The notes beneath the pieces are model-generated. The model was not told the origin of the DNA, searched no databases, and worked only from the letters and a program-made list of their open reading frames with translations. A DNA stretch of 64,000 nucleotides from the NCBI RefSeq assembly GCF_000182645.1, contig NZ_ACQA01000002.1, positions 1,116,001-1,180,000 on the forward strand. Direction: 5' to 3'. The position numbers and the translations under genes were made by a program. Of the stretch, positions 17,138 to 24,882 are shown one piece after another (position 1 is the stretch's first letter; each line of letters begins with the position of its first letter). The DNA is from Brucella intermedia LMG 3301 (GTDB lineage: Bacteria > Pseudomonadota > Alphaproteobacteria > Rhizobiales > Rhizobiaceae).

Positions 17138-18097
17138 ATGAGCACGCATCACCATGCCGATCATTCCGGGCGTCATCCAGTCTCCGGACACGACCATGTC
17201 TTTCTGGGAGAAAACCACCGGCGCAATGAAAAGCGGACCTGGCTCGTTATCGCCATCACGGCGACGATGATGATCGTGGAGATCATCGCCGGAAACCTTT
17301 ACGGCTCCATGGCGCTCACCGCCGACGGCTGGCATATGTCCACCCATGCGGCGGCGATGCTGATCGCGGCCCTCGCCTATGTTTATGCACGCAAACACGC
17401 GCATAATTCGCGGTTCACCTTCGGCACCGGCAAGCTCGGCGATCTGGCAGGCTTTGCCAGCGCCATCGTTCTGGCGCTGATCGCACTTCTGATCGGCTGG
17501 GAAAGCTTCTGGCGGTTCAGCGCACCGGTCAACATCGGCTTTCAGGAGGCCATTCTGGTCGCTGTCATAGGGCTGATTGTCAATCTCGTCTGCGCCTGGC
17601 TTCTTAGGGACGACCATTCGCACCACCATGGCCATCATCACCATGAACCGGGCCACGATCATCATCACGGTCATGACCAGAACCTGCGCGCCGCCTATAT
17701 GCATGTGCTCGCCGACGCACTGACATCGGTGCTTGCCATCGCGGCGCTTCTGCTGGGCAGTCTTTATGGATGGCTTTGGCTTGACCCGGCGATCGGCATC
17801 GTCGGTGCGGTGGTGATCGCCCGCTGGTCGTGGGGGCTGATCAAGGACACCGGCTCGACCCTGCTCGACTACCTGCCCGATGGAGAAGACCTGCCGGACG
17901 AGATCGCCGAAATCATCAGCCGCGAGGGCGGGGAAATCGCCGACCTGCATGTCTGGCAGCTCGGGCCGGGCCATCACGGCGCCATCGTTTCCATCATCGC
18001 GGAGGAGCCGCGAGCGCCGTCCTATTACCGCAACAAGCTTGCTGCAATCCATGATTTGTCGCATGTGACGGTGGAGGTTGAACCGCGCACCGCGTGA
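17138..18097 (+). CDS. dmeF: Co/Ni cation-efflux transporter, CDF family
   Basis: A 319-residue cation diffusion facilitator with about six membrane segments. It has a His-rich N-terminus (HHHADHSGRH), the metal-site motif DGWHMSTHA in the second membrane segment, and a long His-rich cytosolic loop at about residues 163-183 before DALTSVLAIAALL. DmeF proteins export Co2+ and Ni2+ in exchange for protons. AAGGGAG precedes the ATG. The metal sensor gene follows 36 bases downstream, and a C-tract operator lies just upstream, consistent with a metal-inducible dmeFR unit. In some rhizobia the gene order is the reverse. Confidence 0.88.
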   Translation: MSTHHHADHSGRHPVSGHDHVFLGENHRRNEKRTWLVIAITATMMIVEIIAGNLYGSMALTADGWHMSTHAAAMLIAALAYVYARKHAHNSRFTFGTGKLGDLAGFASAIVLALIALLIGWESFWRFSAPVNIGFQEAILVAVIGLIVNLVCAWLLRDDHSHHHGHHHHEPGHDHHHGHDQNLRAAYMHVLADALTSVLAIAALLLGSLYGWLWLDPAIGIVGAVVIARWSWGLIKDTGSTLLDYLPDGEDLPDEIAEIISREGGEIADLHVWQLGPGHHGAIVSIIAEEPRAPSYYRNKLAAIHDLSHVTVEVEPRTA

Positions 18098-18133
18098 ATA
18101 CCCGCAACATTGCCATGAAGGACCGAAGCGCCC

Positions 18134-18409
18134 ATGACCCATACCATCCGCGAGAAGCAGAAGCTCATCAACCGCGTGCGCCGCATTCGTGGCCAGCTGG
18201 AGGGCGTGGAACGGATGCTCGAAGATGAGAAGGGCTGCGCGGAAATCATGCAGGTGATTGCGGGCGTTCGCGGCGCGGTCAACGGGCTGATGGCGGAAGT
18301 GATCGAAGACCATATTCTCATGCATGTGGCCGATGGCGCCCTTCCGCAAAAGGAGCGTGATGAAGGCGCAGGTGAACTTGTCGACGTGGTTCGCGCCTAT
18401 CTGAAATAA
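18134..18409 (+). CDS. dmeR: Metal-sensing repressor, RcnR/CsoR family (DmeR)
   Basis: A 91-residue all-helical repressor of the DUF156 family with the DNA/tetramer signature NRVRRIRGQLEGVERML. It carries the complete RcnR metal fingerprint at the canonical positions: His3, Cys35, His60 and His64, which predicts Ni(II)/Co(II) sensing rather than the Cu(I) set of CsoR or the formaldehyde set of FrmR. It is the second gene after dmeF and should release the operator at 17102-17121 on metal binding. Start ATG 18134 keeps His3 in register. Confidence 0.88.
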   Translation: MTHTIREKQKLINRVRRIRGQLEGVERMLEDEKGCAEIMQVIAGVRGAVNGLMAEVIEDHILMHVADGALPQKERDEGAGELVDVVRAYLK

Positions 18410-18417
18410 ACCACATG

Positions 18418-18446
18418 TTGACATGCGCCCGAAGCAGGAATAGCTA
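18418..18446 (+). promoter_or_regulatory. Promoter candidate for the tyrA-like gene
   Basis: TTGACA (18418-18423), a 17-base spacer and TAGCTA (18441-18446) fit a housekeeping sigma factor. The expected start is near 18453, exactly at the ATG of a 16-codon frame. Confidence 0.6.
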
Positions 18447-18452
18447 GACAGC

Positions 18453-18503
18453 ATGAACAAAGCACGCATCAGCACCCGGTCTTATTACGCCCCGCGCACA
18501 TAG
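18453..18503 (+). CDS. Putative tyrosine leader peptide
   Basis: A 16-residue frame with tandem tyrosine codons (MNKARISTRSYYAPRT) between the promoter candidate and the prephenate-dehydrogenase-like gene. The transcript would be leaderless, as described for the trp leader of Sinorhizobium. The stop lies inside the first arm of a set of alternative hairpins. Two tyrosines in 16 residues is suggestive, not proof. Confidence 0.35.
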   Translation: MNKARISTRSYYAPRT

Positions 18504-18551
18504 CGGCGGGTTTGCTTTGTCATAGTTCAACCGCTGCATTGCCAGCGGTTG
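18491..18551 (+). promoter_or_regulatory. Candidate attenuator with mutually exclusive hairpins
   Basis: Segments: A CCCGC (18491-18495), B AGCGGCGGG (18502-18510), C CAACCGCTG (18528-18536), D CAGCGGTTG (18543-18551). A can pair with B, B with C, and C with D over nine perfect base pairs. This is a classic 1:2, 2:3, 3:4 plan. The C:D hairpin lacks a U-run, while the A:B hairpin is followed by TTTGCTTTG. Confidence 0.4.
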
Positions 18552-18600
18552 AGTTTCAAGGACAGCGCCTCTGGCCATGCGGCCCTTAAGAGGTCAGTCC

Positions 18601-19386
18601 ATGTCTCGCGACAGAAATCAGCATACGAAAATCGGCATTATCGGCTTTGGTGCATTCGGGCAGCTTATCGCCCGTCACCTGAACCCGTATTTCCGGCTCT
18701 ATGCTTACGATCCCGCCGCAGATCTGGAACAGACCGCACTTATGCACGGCGTTGCCCTGGCCTCCGTGGAGCAGGTTGCGGCCTGCGATATCGTCATCCT
18801 TGCAACGCCGGTTGCAACGCTCGAAAGCGTGGTGGATAAGATCGCTCCGCATCTTTGTCCGGGCGCGCTCGTTCTGGATGTCGGCTCGGTTAAGGTCGGG
18901 CCTGCCGACATCATGCGGCGTGGTCTTCCGGCGCATGTCGATATCGTCGCCACGCATCCGCTGTTCGGTCCGCAAAGCGCGCGCCACGGCATTGCCGGTC
19001 TGAAAATCGCCGTCTGCCCCGTGCGCGGCACGCGCTTCCACCGCGTTGCGGCCTTCCTGAAAAAGCATCTTTCCCTCAATGTCATCGTAACGACCCCGGA
19101 AGACCACGACCGCGAGGCGGCGATGGTTCAGGGCCTGACGCATCTTATCGCCCGGGTTCTGGTGCAGATGGAGCCATTGCCAACCCGCATGACGACGAAG
19201 AGCTTCGATCTTCTGATGCAGGCGGTCAGCATGGTGCGTCACGATGCGCCGGAAGTATTTCAGGCGATCGAACACGCCAACCCCTATGCTCCGCAGGTGC
19301 GAAGGCACTTCTTCGCACTGGCCGATCAGATCAATGAGGAACTGGCGCGCGTGCAGCCGATGGCTGCCAGAGAGGAGGCTGCATAA
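18601..19386 (+). CDS. Prephenate/arogenate dehydrogenase family protein
   Basis: A 261-residue NAD(P)-dependent dehydrogenase with an N-terminal Rossmann motif (IGIIGFGAFGQLIARHL), ILATPV, DVGSVK and THPLFGP motifs, and an all-helical C-terminal half, as in TyrA proteins. It would oxidatively decarboxylate prephenate or arogenate towards tyrosine. It is shorter than the usual 300-residue rhizobial cyclohexadienyl dehydrogenase and resembles the compact arogenate-dehydrogenase-like branch. ATG 18601 has AAGAGG upstream; an earlier in-frame ATG at 18577 is less well placed. The tandem-Tyr leader upstream supports a tyrosine link. Confidence 0.8.
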   Translation: MSRDRNQHTKIGIIGFGAFGQLIARHLNPYFRLYAYDPAADLEQTALMHGVALASVEQVAACDIVILATPVATLESVVDKIAPHLCPGALVLDVGSVKVGPADIMRRGLPAHVDIVATHPLFGPQSARHGIAGLKIAVCPVRGTRFHRVAAFLKKHLSLNVIVTTPEDHDREAAMVQGLTHLIARVLVQMEPLPTRMTTKSFDLLMQAVSMVRHDAPEVFQAIEHANPYAPQVRRHFFALADQINEELARVQPMAAREEAA

Positions 19387-19408
19387 TCGCATCCCCCCGA
19401 AAATGCCG

Positions 19409-19867
19409 CTACAGGGGCATTTCGGAAGTCTGCTTGACCGTCTGGCTCGGCACGTCGGTCTTCAGGTTCTGAACGCCCTTGATCCGGCTCAGATATTCCG
19501 ACTGGAAGCGGCGGTAATCCTCGATATCCGCCGCGACCACCCGGATCATCGCATCATAGTCGCCCAGCATGAAATAGCATTCGAGCACCTGCGGCAACTT
19601 CAGGATTTCCTTGGCGAAGGTCTGCAGCGTCTCCTCGTCCTGCTGGTCCAGCCGGATGCGCGTGAAGAAAGTCAAACCCTTGCCGACCTTGGCCGGGTTC
19701 AACACGGCGGCATAACGGTCGATCACGCCCGCCTCTTCCAGAAGCTTCACCCGCCGCAAGCATGGCGAAGGCGACAGGCCGACCTCGCGGGCCAGATCAT
19801 TATTGGCGATGCGGCCATCGCGCTGCAGCACGCGGAGAATCCGTTTATCGATCTCATCCAGCTTCAT
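19409..19867 (-). CDS. Lrp/AsnC-family transcriptional regulator
   Basis: A 152-residue regulator with an N-terminal winged HTH (LDEIDKRILRVLQRDGRIANNDLAREVGLSPSPCLRRVKLLEE) and a C-terminal RAM ligand domain with ECYFMLGDYDAMIRVVA. It is divergent from azlCD, the common arrangement in which an Lrp-type protein (AzlB-like) controls a branched-chain amino-acid exporter. The start is ATG 19867; the frame continues upstream but is not protein-like. A hairpin (about 19397-19425) overlaps its 3' end and may terminate both convergent transcripts. Confidence 0.92.
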   Translation of the reverse strand: MKLDEIDKRILRVLQRDGRIANNDLAREVGLSPSPCLRRVKLLEEAGVIDRYAAVLNPAKVGKGLTFFTRIRLDQQDEETLQTFAKEILKLPQVLECYFMLGDYDAMIRVVAADIEDYRRFQSEYLSRIKGVQNLKTDVPSQTVKQTSEMPL

Positions 19868-20123
19868 TGGCTTTGAATTCCATTTATGGCGATATCTGTG
19901 GCATTTCCTGCCAAACATTGGCGCAAACCGGCGTAATTCGCAACCAAATTGCCGAAGAGAGCGGTTATAGTTGCGAAACCTCTCATGAAAGCCCGCAAGA
20001 GACTGACCAAGGGGCGGCCGCGAACCAGCGGCCAGCCACCGTATCTTGCAGCCAGATGAGACCCGACGCTGCACAAGCGCCGCCAAACAACCAGACAGAG
20101 CGCACCGCTCCAGCAGGAATTCT

Positions 20124-20864
20124 ATGGATATTTCACAGGCCTATGCGCCTCAAAAAAGCAGATCCGGGCGCGGCTCGGAATTCCGTCGCGGGGCCGCAGC
20201 CGGTCTGCCGGTTCTGCTTGGCATCATTCCCTATGCGCTGGTGCTGGGCGCGCAGGCTGCTCAAAAAGGCCTCAGCATCGTGGAAGTGCCGCTGATGACC
20301 GGACTGAACTTTGCAGGCGGGTCGGAATTTGCGGCCATCCAGCTCTGGACCTCACCGCCGCATGTCCTGCTGATCGTCGCCATCACCTTTCTGGTCAACA
20401 GCCGCCACCTGCTGATGGGCGCGGCGCTGGCACCCTTTATCCGCCATCTGCCCAAGCGCAAGGCGTTCGCCAGCCTGTTTCTGATGTGCGATGAAAGCTG
20501 GGCGCTCGGCCTTGCCGACGCCAAACGTCGCCAGTCGAAGGGCGTCAATCCGGCCTTGAGCCTCACCTTCTATGCCGGTGTGGCGATTCCTTTCTACCTT
20601 GCATGGGTTTTATTCACCACGCTGGGCGCTGCCTTTGGGCCGATGATGGGAGACCTGCGCCCCTATGGTTTCGACATGGCGTTTCCGGCGGTTTTTCTGG
20701 TGCTGCTGGCAGGCATGTGGAAAGGCTTCGCGGCCGCGCGGCCCTGGCTGGTCAGCCTTGTCGTGGCCGCACTGACCTATCTCACCATTCCCGGCGCCTG
20801 GTATGTCGCCGCCGGGGCCTTGTCCGGTCTCGTTGCAGCCTATCTGCTGGCAGGTGAAGAATGA
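20124..20864 (+). CDS. azlC: Branched-chain amino-acid exporter large subunit AzlC
   Basis: A 246-residue membrane protein of the AzlC/YgaZ family. The family pattern is FRRGAAAGLPVLLGIIPYALVLG near the N-terminus, then GGSEFAAIQLW and NSRHLLMGAALAPF. With AzlD/YgaH it exports branched-chain amino acids such as valine. ATG 20124 has AGGA upstream; the earlier frame is not protein-like. Its TGA overlaps the azlD ATG. The divergent Lrp-type gene is the probable regulator. Confidence 0.9.
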   Translation: MDISQAYAPQKSRSGRGSEFRRGAAAGLPVLLGIIPYALVLGAQAAQKGLSIVEVPLMTGLNFAGGSEFAAIQLWTSPPHVLLIVAITFLVNSRHLLMGAALAPFIRHLPKRKAFASLFLMCDESWALGLADAKRRQSKGVNPALSLTFYAGVAIPFYLAWVLFTTLGAAFGPMMGDLRPYGFDMAFPAVFLVLLAGMWKGFAAARPWLVSLVVAALTYLTIPGAWYVAAGALSGLVAAYLLAGEE

Positions 20865-21160
20865 TCGATCCGTTAGCTGTTCTGACCATCGTCCTGATGG
20901 CAAGCGTCACCTATCTCACGCGGATCGGCGGCTATGTGCTGCTGCGCAACCGCACGCTCAGCAAACGTGCGACGGCGGTGATGGAAGCAGCCCCCGGTTG
21001 CGTCCTGATCTCGGTCATCGCGCCCGATTTCGTGTCGGACAAGCCTGCCGACCTGATCGCGCTCGCGATCACCATCTTCGCTGCAACGCGCTTTTCCATG
21101 CTGCCGACCGTGCTGATCGGCATCGGCGCGGCGGGGCTTTGCCGCTATTTCATCGGATAG
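20861..21160 (+). CDS. azlD: Branched-chain amino-acid exporter small subunit AzlD
   Basis: A 99-residue protein with about four hydrophobic segments and the AzlD pattern LTRIGGYVLLRNRTLSKRATAVMEAAPGCVL. The ATG overlaps the azlC stop (ATGA), so the two subunits are translationally coupled. Partner of AzlC in branched-chain amino-acid efflux. It ends 13 bases before the convergent ECF sigma gene. Confidence 0.9.
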   Translation: MIDPLAVLTIVLMASVTYLTRIGGYVLLRNRTLSKRATAVMEAAPGCVLISVIAPDFVSDKPADLIALAITIFAATRFSMLPTVLIGIGAAGLCRYFIG

Positions 21161-21172
21161 CGGCGCTTCAGT

Positions 21173-22033
21173 TCAGTGCAAGTGCTTCAGCTTGTCGGGA
21201 TTGCGCACGACATAAATCCCGACGATCTTTCCTTCTTCGATATCCAGCGCCGTCGTCTGGATTTCTCCATCGGCTTCTTGCGTGATGAAGCCGGGCAACC
21301 CATTGATGAAAACCGTGCGCAAAAGCGTGGACTGGTTGCCGCTGAAATAGGCGGCCAGTTTCTCGTGGGTCTTCATCACCTCGTCGAAGCCGAAAACAGG
21401 CTTCGGGAAAGCCGGACGCTTGCCGCCGCCATCGGCATGAAGGTTCACATCTGCCGCCAGCATCGCACCAAGCGCATTCATGTCGCCACTGCGTGACGCC
21501 GTGAAAAAGGCCTGCGCCAGTTCGAGCCCGCGCTGCCTGTCGACCTGAAAACGCGGACGCTCCTCGCGCACATGCTTGCGGGCCCGCGCCGCAAGCTGGC
21601 GGCAGGCTGCGGCATCGCGCTGGATGGTCCGCGCTATCTCGTCGAAATCCAGCCCGAAGACATCGTGCAGCAGGAAGGCCGCACGTTCCAGCGGCGAAAG
21701 ACGCTCCAGCGCCAGCATCAGCGGCAGGGTCACGTCATCATCCGCCTCTTCTTCGACAACCGGGTCGGGAATCCATGGCCCGAAATAGGTTTCGCGCTGG
21801 TTGCGCCCGGATTTCAGGAAATCGAGACATAGACGGGTGACGGTGCGGCGCAGGAAGGCTTCCGGCTCGCGCACCTCGCTGCGGTCGGCGTTCATCCATC
21901 GGATGAACGCCTCCTGCACCATATCCTCGGCATCGGCGACCGAACCCAGCATACGATAGGCAACGCGGATCAGTTTCGGGCGCAGCGGATCGAAGCTTTC
22001 GGCTGCATCGCCTTGCGAGGATATGTCGGTCAT
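21173..22033 (-). CDS. ECF41-group RNA polymerase sigma factor
   Basis: A 286-residue extracytoplasmic-function sigma factor: sigma-2 (LIRVAYRMLGSVADAEDMVQEAFIRW), sigma-4 (LSPLERAAFLLHDVFGLDFDEIA), then a C-terminal SnoaL-like extension of about 120 residues. The extension carries the ECF41 hallmarks DGGGKR and a terminal NPDKL. In ECF41 proteins this domain acts as a built-in regulator in place of an anti-sigma factor. Its ATG overlaps the stop of the upstream carboxymuconolactone-decarboxylase gene, the standard ECF41 partner, and an ECF41 promoter precedes both. Confidence 0.93.
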   Translation of the reverse strand: MTDISSQGDAAESFDPLRPKLIRVAYRMLGSVADAEDMVQEAFIRWMNADRSEVREPEAFLRRTVTRLCLDFLKSGRNQRETYFGPWIPDPVVEEEADDDVTLPLMLALERLSPLERAAFLLHDVFGLDFDEIARTIQRDAAACRQLAARARKHVREERPRFQVDRQRGLELAQAFFTASRSGDMNALGAMLAADVNLHADGGGKRPAFPKPVFGFDEVMKTHEKLAAYFSGNQSTLLRTVFINGLPGFITQEADGEIQTTALDIEEGKIVGIYVVRNPDKLKHLH

Positions 22034-22503
22034 CAGACGGCTGCCTTTGCGACAGGCTGCTTGGTTTCGGGTTCGAACCAGAGATTGAAGCCGACAGCCA
22101 TGCGGTTCCAGCCATTGATGATGTTGATCATCAGCGTAAGGTTCACCTGTTCTTCCTCGGAGAACTGTGCCTGCATGGCGCTGCGTGCTTCTTCCAGATC
22201 GTGGCCTTGTGACAGGCGGGTCAGCGCGTCGACCCAGCCCAGCGCCGCACGCTCGCGCTCAGAATAGCACGGTGCTTCGCGCCATGCCGACAACAAATAG
22301 ATGCGCTGTTCGGTCTCGCCCAGCGAACGCGCCTCGACCGTATGCATGTTGATGCAATTGGCGCAGGCATTGATCTGCGACGAGCGGATTTTGACGAGTT
22401 CGATCAGGCTCGCTTCCAGACTGGAGGCGATGGTCATCGAAGCGGCCATCCAGGATTTCATCGTGGCGGGAGCAACGTTGAACGGGTTGAGTAGAGGGGT
22501 CAT
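22033..22503 (-). CDS. Carboxymuconolactone decarboxylase / AhpD-family protein
   Basis: A 156-residue CMD-family protein with the redox motif Cys47-Ala-Asn-Cys50 and His54 (CANCINMH), as in AhpD-type alkylhydroperoxidases. It is the COE-type enzyme normally coupled to ECF41 sigma factors; substrate unknown. ATG 22503 follows AGGAAC at a good distance; a longer frame upstream would run through the promoter. It is transcribed with the sigma gene from the promoter at 22543-22569 and overlaps it by ATGA. Confidence 0.9.
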   Translation of the reverse strand: MTPLLNPFNVAPATMKSWMAASMTIASSLEASLIELVKIRSSQINACANCINMHTVEARSLGETEQRIYLLSAWREAPCYSERERAALGWVDALTRLSQGHDLEEARSAMQAQFSEEEQVNLTLMINIINGWNRMAVGFNLWFEPETKQPVAKAAV

Positions 22504-22542
22504 GGTATCGTTCCTTTTGGTTGAAGGGCTTTCGATAGACAT

Positions 22543-22569
22543 GACGAACGAGCAATGCCGAATGTGACA
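22543..22569 (-). promoter_or_regulatory. ECF41-type promoter
   Basis: On the minus strand TGTCACA, exactly 16 bases, then CGTC. This equals the published ECF41 consensus TGTCACA-N16-CGTC and lies 40 bases upstream of the CMD gene, so the sigma factor probably activates its own operon. Confidence 0.85.
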
Positions 22570-23067
22570 TGAGACAGAAAAAAATTTTGAGCGCCTGACG
22601 TTCTGGCGCTTATGCGATGGAACAAAACTCCCCCACTTGAAGCGAGAAGGAAAAGACGCACGAGCAGGCCCCACGATGGGCATTGCCTGTTTTGACTGGA
22701 CAATTGGACTGCTCCATCTGGATGTTTACGCCGGTCTCCTCCCCGGTTGCGACGGATCTCCCTTTCGCCGTTCTCTTCGCACCTGCCCGCTCATTCCCGT
22801 TTTTTCATTGCCCGGCACGCTTCTTCGCTCCCCTTTTTCTCCGTTTCCCAATCCGTCCCTCCTTTCCTGTTGTCCTCGGCCGGATCTCCTCACCGTGTCT
22901 CCCCTTCCTGAAACAGCAGTTGCATTCCTCGTGATGCCCGGCGGCAAAGAGCATTTTTTGCGCTCCGGTGCTCGCGTATCCTTCACACTCCGCTCCGTGC
23001 TCGAAAATCGCTCTGTTCGCTACGAACCTGATGAATGTGCAACTGTAGTGCCAGCTTTTCACGCGCG
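22570..23067. other. Long gene-poor spacer with pyrimidine-rich core
   Basis: No frame here looks like protein; the frames present are low-complexity. Positions about 22735-22915 are markedly C+T-rich on the plus strand, with several CCTCC/CTCC motifs (22737-22744, 22857-22863, 22884-22893, 22899-22908). A non-coding RNA is possible. Confidence 0.35.
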
Positions 23068-23096
23068 TTGACAACATACCAACTGGTCGGTATTGT
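23068..23096 (+). promoter_or_regulatory. GST promoter with overlapping TetR-like operator
   Basis: TTGACA (23068-23073), 17 bases and TATTGT (23091-23096) form a promoter. The spacer holds the imperfect palindrome ATACC-N8-GGTAT (23076-23093), a typical TetR-family operator shape. No TetR gene is present in the window. Confidence 0.6.
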
Positions 23097-23167
23097 TTGG
23101 AGAACAAGGCGGAGATTGCATCGGAAAGCCCGGCTTCCATTTGAAGTGATGTTGAGGAGGAACCATC

Positions 23168-23851
23168 ATGACGAAAACGCCTTCCAGCGGCGACAGTCCG
23201 CCACGTCCTATCATCACCGCATTTGAAAATTCTCCCGATCGCGGCCGAGGGATGGCGCGGGACATGCCCGTTCGATGGGCGCTTGAAGAGACCGGGCGGG
23301 ACTATGATGTGCGCCTCGTCTCGTTTGAGGCGATGAAAGCCCGCCCCCATCTCGATCTTCAACCCTTCGGCCAGATACCGACTTATCAAGAGGGCGATCT
23401 TGCGCTGTTTGAATCCGGCGCGATCGTGCTTCATATCGCGGAGCAGAACCCCGGTCTTCTGCCGGATGACGCCAATGGCCGCGCACGCGCCATCACATGG
23501 ATGTTCGCTGCGCATAACACCATCGAACCGGTAATCGTCGAACGGGAAATGGCCGGTTTTGTCGAACGGAAGGAAAGCTGGTACGAGCAGCGCATGCCGA
23601 TCGTGGAAGCGCGTATCCGCAAAAGACTGGACGCACTTTCCGCTTGTCTGGGCGATAATGACTGGCTTGAGGGCGCATTCAGTGCCGGTGATCTTTTGAT
23701 GGTGTCCGTACTGCGACGGCTGAAGAGTTCAGGCATATTGAACGACTATCCGAACCTTGCCGCCTATGTCGCGCGCGGGGAGGCACGCCCTGCCTTCAGG
23801 CGCGCATATGACGCCCAGCACGCGGTTTTCCTCGTCGCATCGAAAGATTGA
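23168..23851 (+). CDS. Glutathione S-transferase family protein
   Basis: A 227-residue GST: thioredoxin-like N-domain with the cis-Pro/Ser motif GQIPTYQEGDLALFESGAI (about residues 69-87), and a helical C-domain containing WLEGAFSAGDLLMVSVL. It should conjugate glutathione to, or reduce, an electrophilic substrate. GAGGAGG precedes the ATG. The promoter overlaps a TetR-like palindrome, suggesting inducible expression. It is convergent with the LysR gene. Substrate unknown. Confidence 0.87.
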   Translation: MTKTPSSGDSPPRPIITAFENSPDRGRGMARDMPVRWALEETGRDYDVRLVSFEAMKARPHLDLQPFGQIPTYQEGDLALFESGAIVLHIAEQNPGLLPDDANGRARAITWMFAAHNTIEPVIVEREMAGFVERKESWYEQRMPIVEARIRKRLDALSACLGDNDWLEGAFSAGDLLMVSVLRRLKSSGILNDYPNLAAYVARGEARPAFRRAYDAQHAVFLVASKD

Positions 23852-23867
23852 GCCTTTCTGCTGCCAT

Positions 23868-24755
23868 CTATCCGCAGTCAAGTTCGCTCAATATCCATTC
23901 CCGAAATGCGCGGATTTTTGGCGTGGTGCGGCGGGATTTGGGATAGACCAGCCAATAGGCGCGGCCATCGTCGCCGAGAATGTCGAAGGGCTGGATAAGC
24001 TGGCCGGTGGCGATTTCCATCTGGTGGAAAGCGGGCGTCAGGATGCCGACGCCCTGCCCTGCGGCCGCCGCCCGCCCTTCAATATGCTGTGCTCCAAGCC
24101 GGTTCTGCGTATTGCCCGGTAATTGCGGGTTTTCGATCCCCGCCGCCTCGAACCAGATTTTCCACCAGGGGTCGCTCGCGTCGATGATCTTGAGCCGCAG
24201 CAGGTCGGCAGGTTCCTTCACCCCGCCGATGGTTGCGGCCAGAGCCGGACTCAGCATCGGCGTGAAACTCGCCTTGATGAGCTGATGCGCCTCCAGTCCC
24301 GGCCATTTGCCGAAGCCGCTTCTGATCGCGATATCGACATTGGTCGTCGCGAAGTCGATCAAGCTGTCGGACGTGTCGAGCCTGACCGCGAGCGATGGAT
24401 GCCGCATCTGGAACGAGCCGAGCCGATGCGCCAGCCAATTGGCGGCAAAGGTGGCCAGAACGCTGATCGACAGCGTGCCCTCCGCGTCCTCCCGCAGGCT
24501 GGCAAAGGCATTGCGCATCGTCTCGAACGCCTCCGTGATCGCGGGCGCGAGCTGCTTGCCAAGTTCGGTCAGCTCCACCTGCCGCGGCATACGCAGAAAC
24601 AGGGGCGCGCCGACGCGCTCCTCCAATATTTTGATCTGATAGCTGACAGCAGCCTGCGTCATGCCCAGCTCCGCCGCAGCGCGGGTGAAACTTGCATGGC
24701 GGGCGGCGGATTCAAAAACGCGAATGGCCGATAAAGGGGGAAGCGCTGTCGTCAT
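23868..24755 (-). CDS. LysR-family regulator, GcvA-like
   Basis: A 295-residue LysR protein: N-terminal HTH (SFTRAAAELGMTQAAVSYQIKILEERVGAPLFLR) and a substrate-binding C-domain. The opening LPPLSAIRVFESAARHASF and the later WWKIWFEAAG put it in the GcvA/AmpR-like subgroup. ATG 24755 is the natural start; AGGAG lies rather far upstream, and an earlier in-frame start is possible. It is divergent from the DUF1127 gene and convergent with the GST gene; the target is not evident. Confidence 0.87.
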   Translation of the reverse strand: MTTALPPLSAIRVFESAARHASFTRAAAELGMTQAAVSYQIKILEERVGAPLFLRMPRQVELTELGKQLAPAITEAFETMRNAFASLREDAEGTLSISVLATFAANWLAHRLGSFQMRHPSLAVRLDTSDSLIDFATTNVDIAIRSGFGKWPGLEAHQLIKASFTPMLSPALAATIGGVKEPADLLRLKIIDASDPWWKIWFEAAGIENPQLPGNTQNRLGAQHIEGRAAAAGQGVGILTPAFHQMEIATGQLIQPFDILGDDGRAYWLVYPKSRRTTPKIRAFREWILSELDCG

Positions 24756-24844
24756 GATGCATAAGTTCTCCTTATGCACACTACTCGATGTTCGATTGGA
24801 AAACAAAGGTTTTCCGGCGCATAGCTATAGGCAGAATTTAACAG

Positions 24845-24865
24845 GCGGCTGCCTCCCACAGCCGC
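24845..24865 (+). promoter_or_regulatory. Hairpin with CCTCCC loop before the DUF1127 gene
   Basis: A perfect 7-bp stem GCGGCTG / CAGCCGC closes the loop CCTCCCA, 18 bases before the DUF1127 start. CCUCC loops are anti-Shine-Dalgarno-like and recall the cuckoo RNAs linked to DUF1127 genes in other alphaproteobacteria. Confidence 0.45.
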
Positions 24866-24882
24866 TTCATCCGATAGGTGAG

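Noticed and set aside
22637..23071. A 144-residue plus-strand frame in the ECF41-GST gap
   Set aside because: Its composition (Pro/Ser/Cys/Leu-rich, driven by the pyrimidine tract) is not protein-like and it has no ribosome-binding site; the start lies in the ECF41 leader region.
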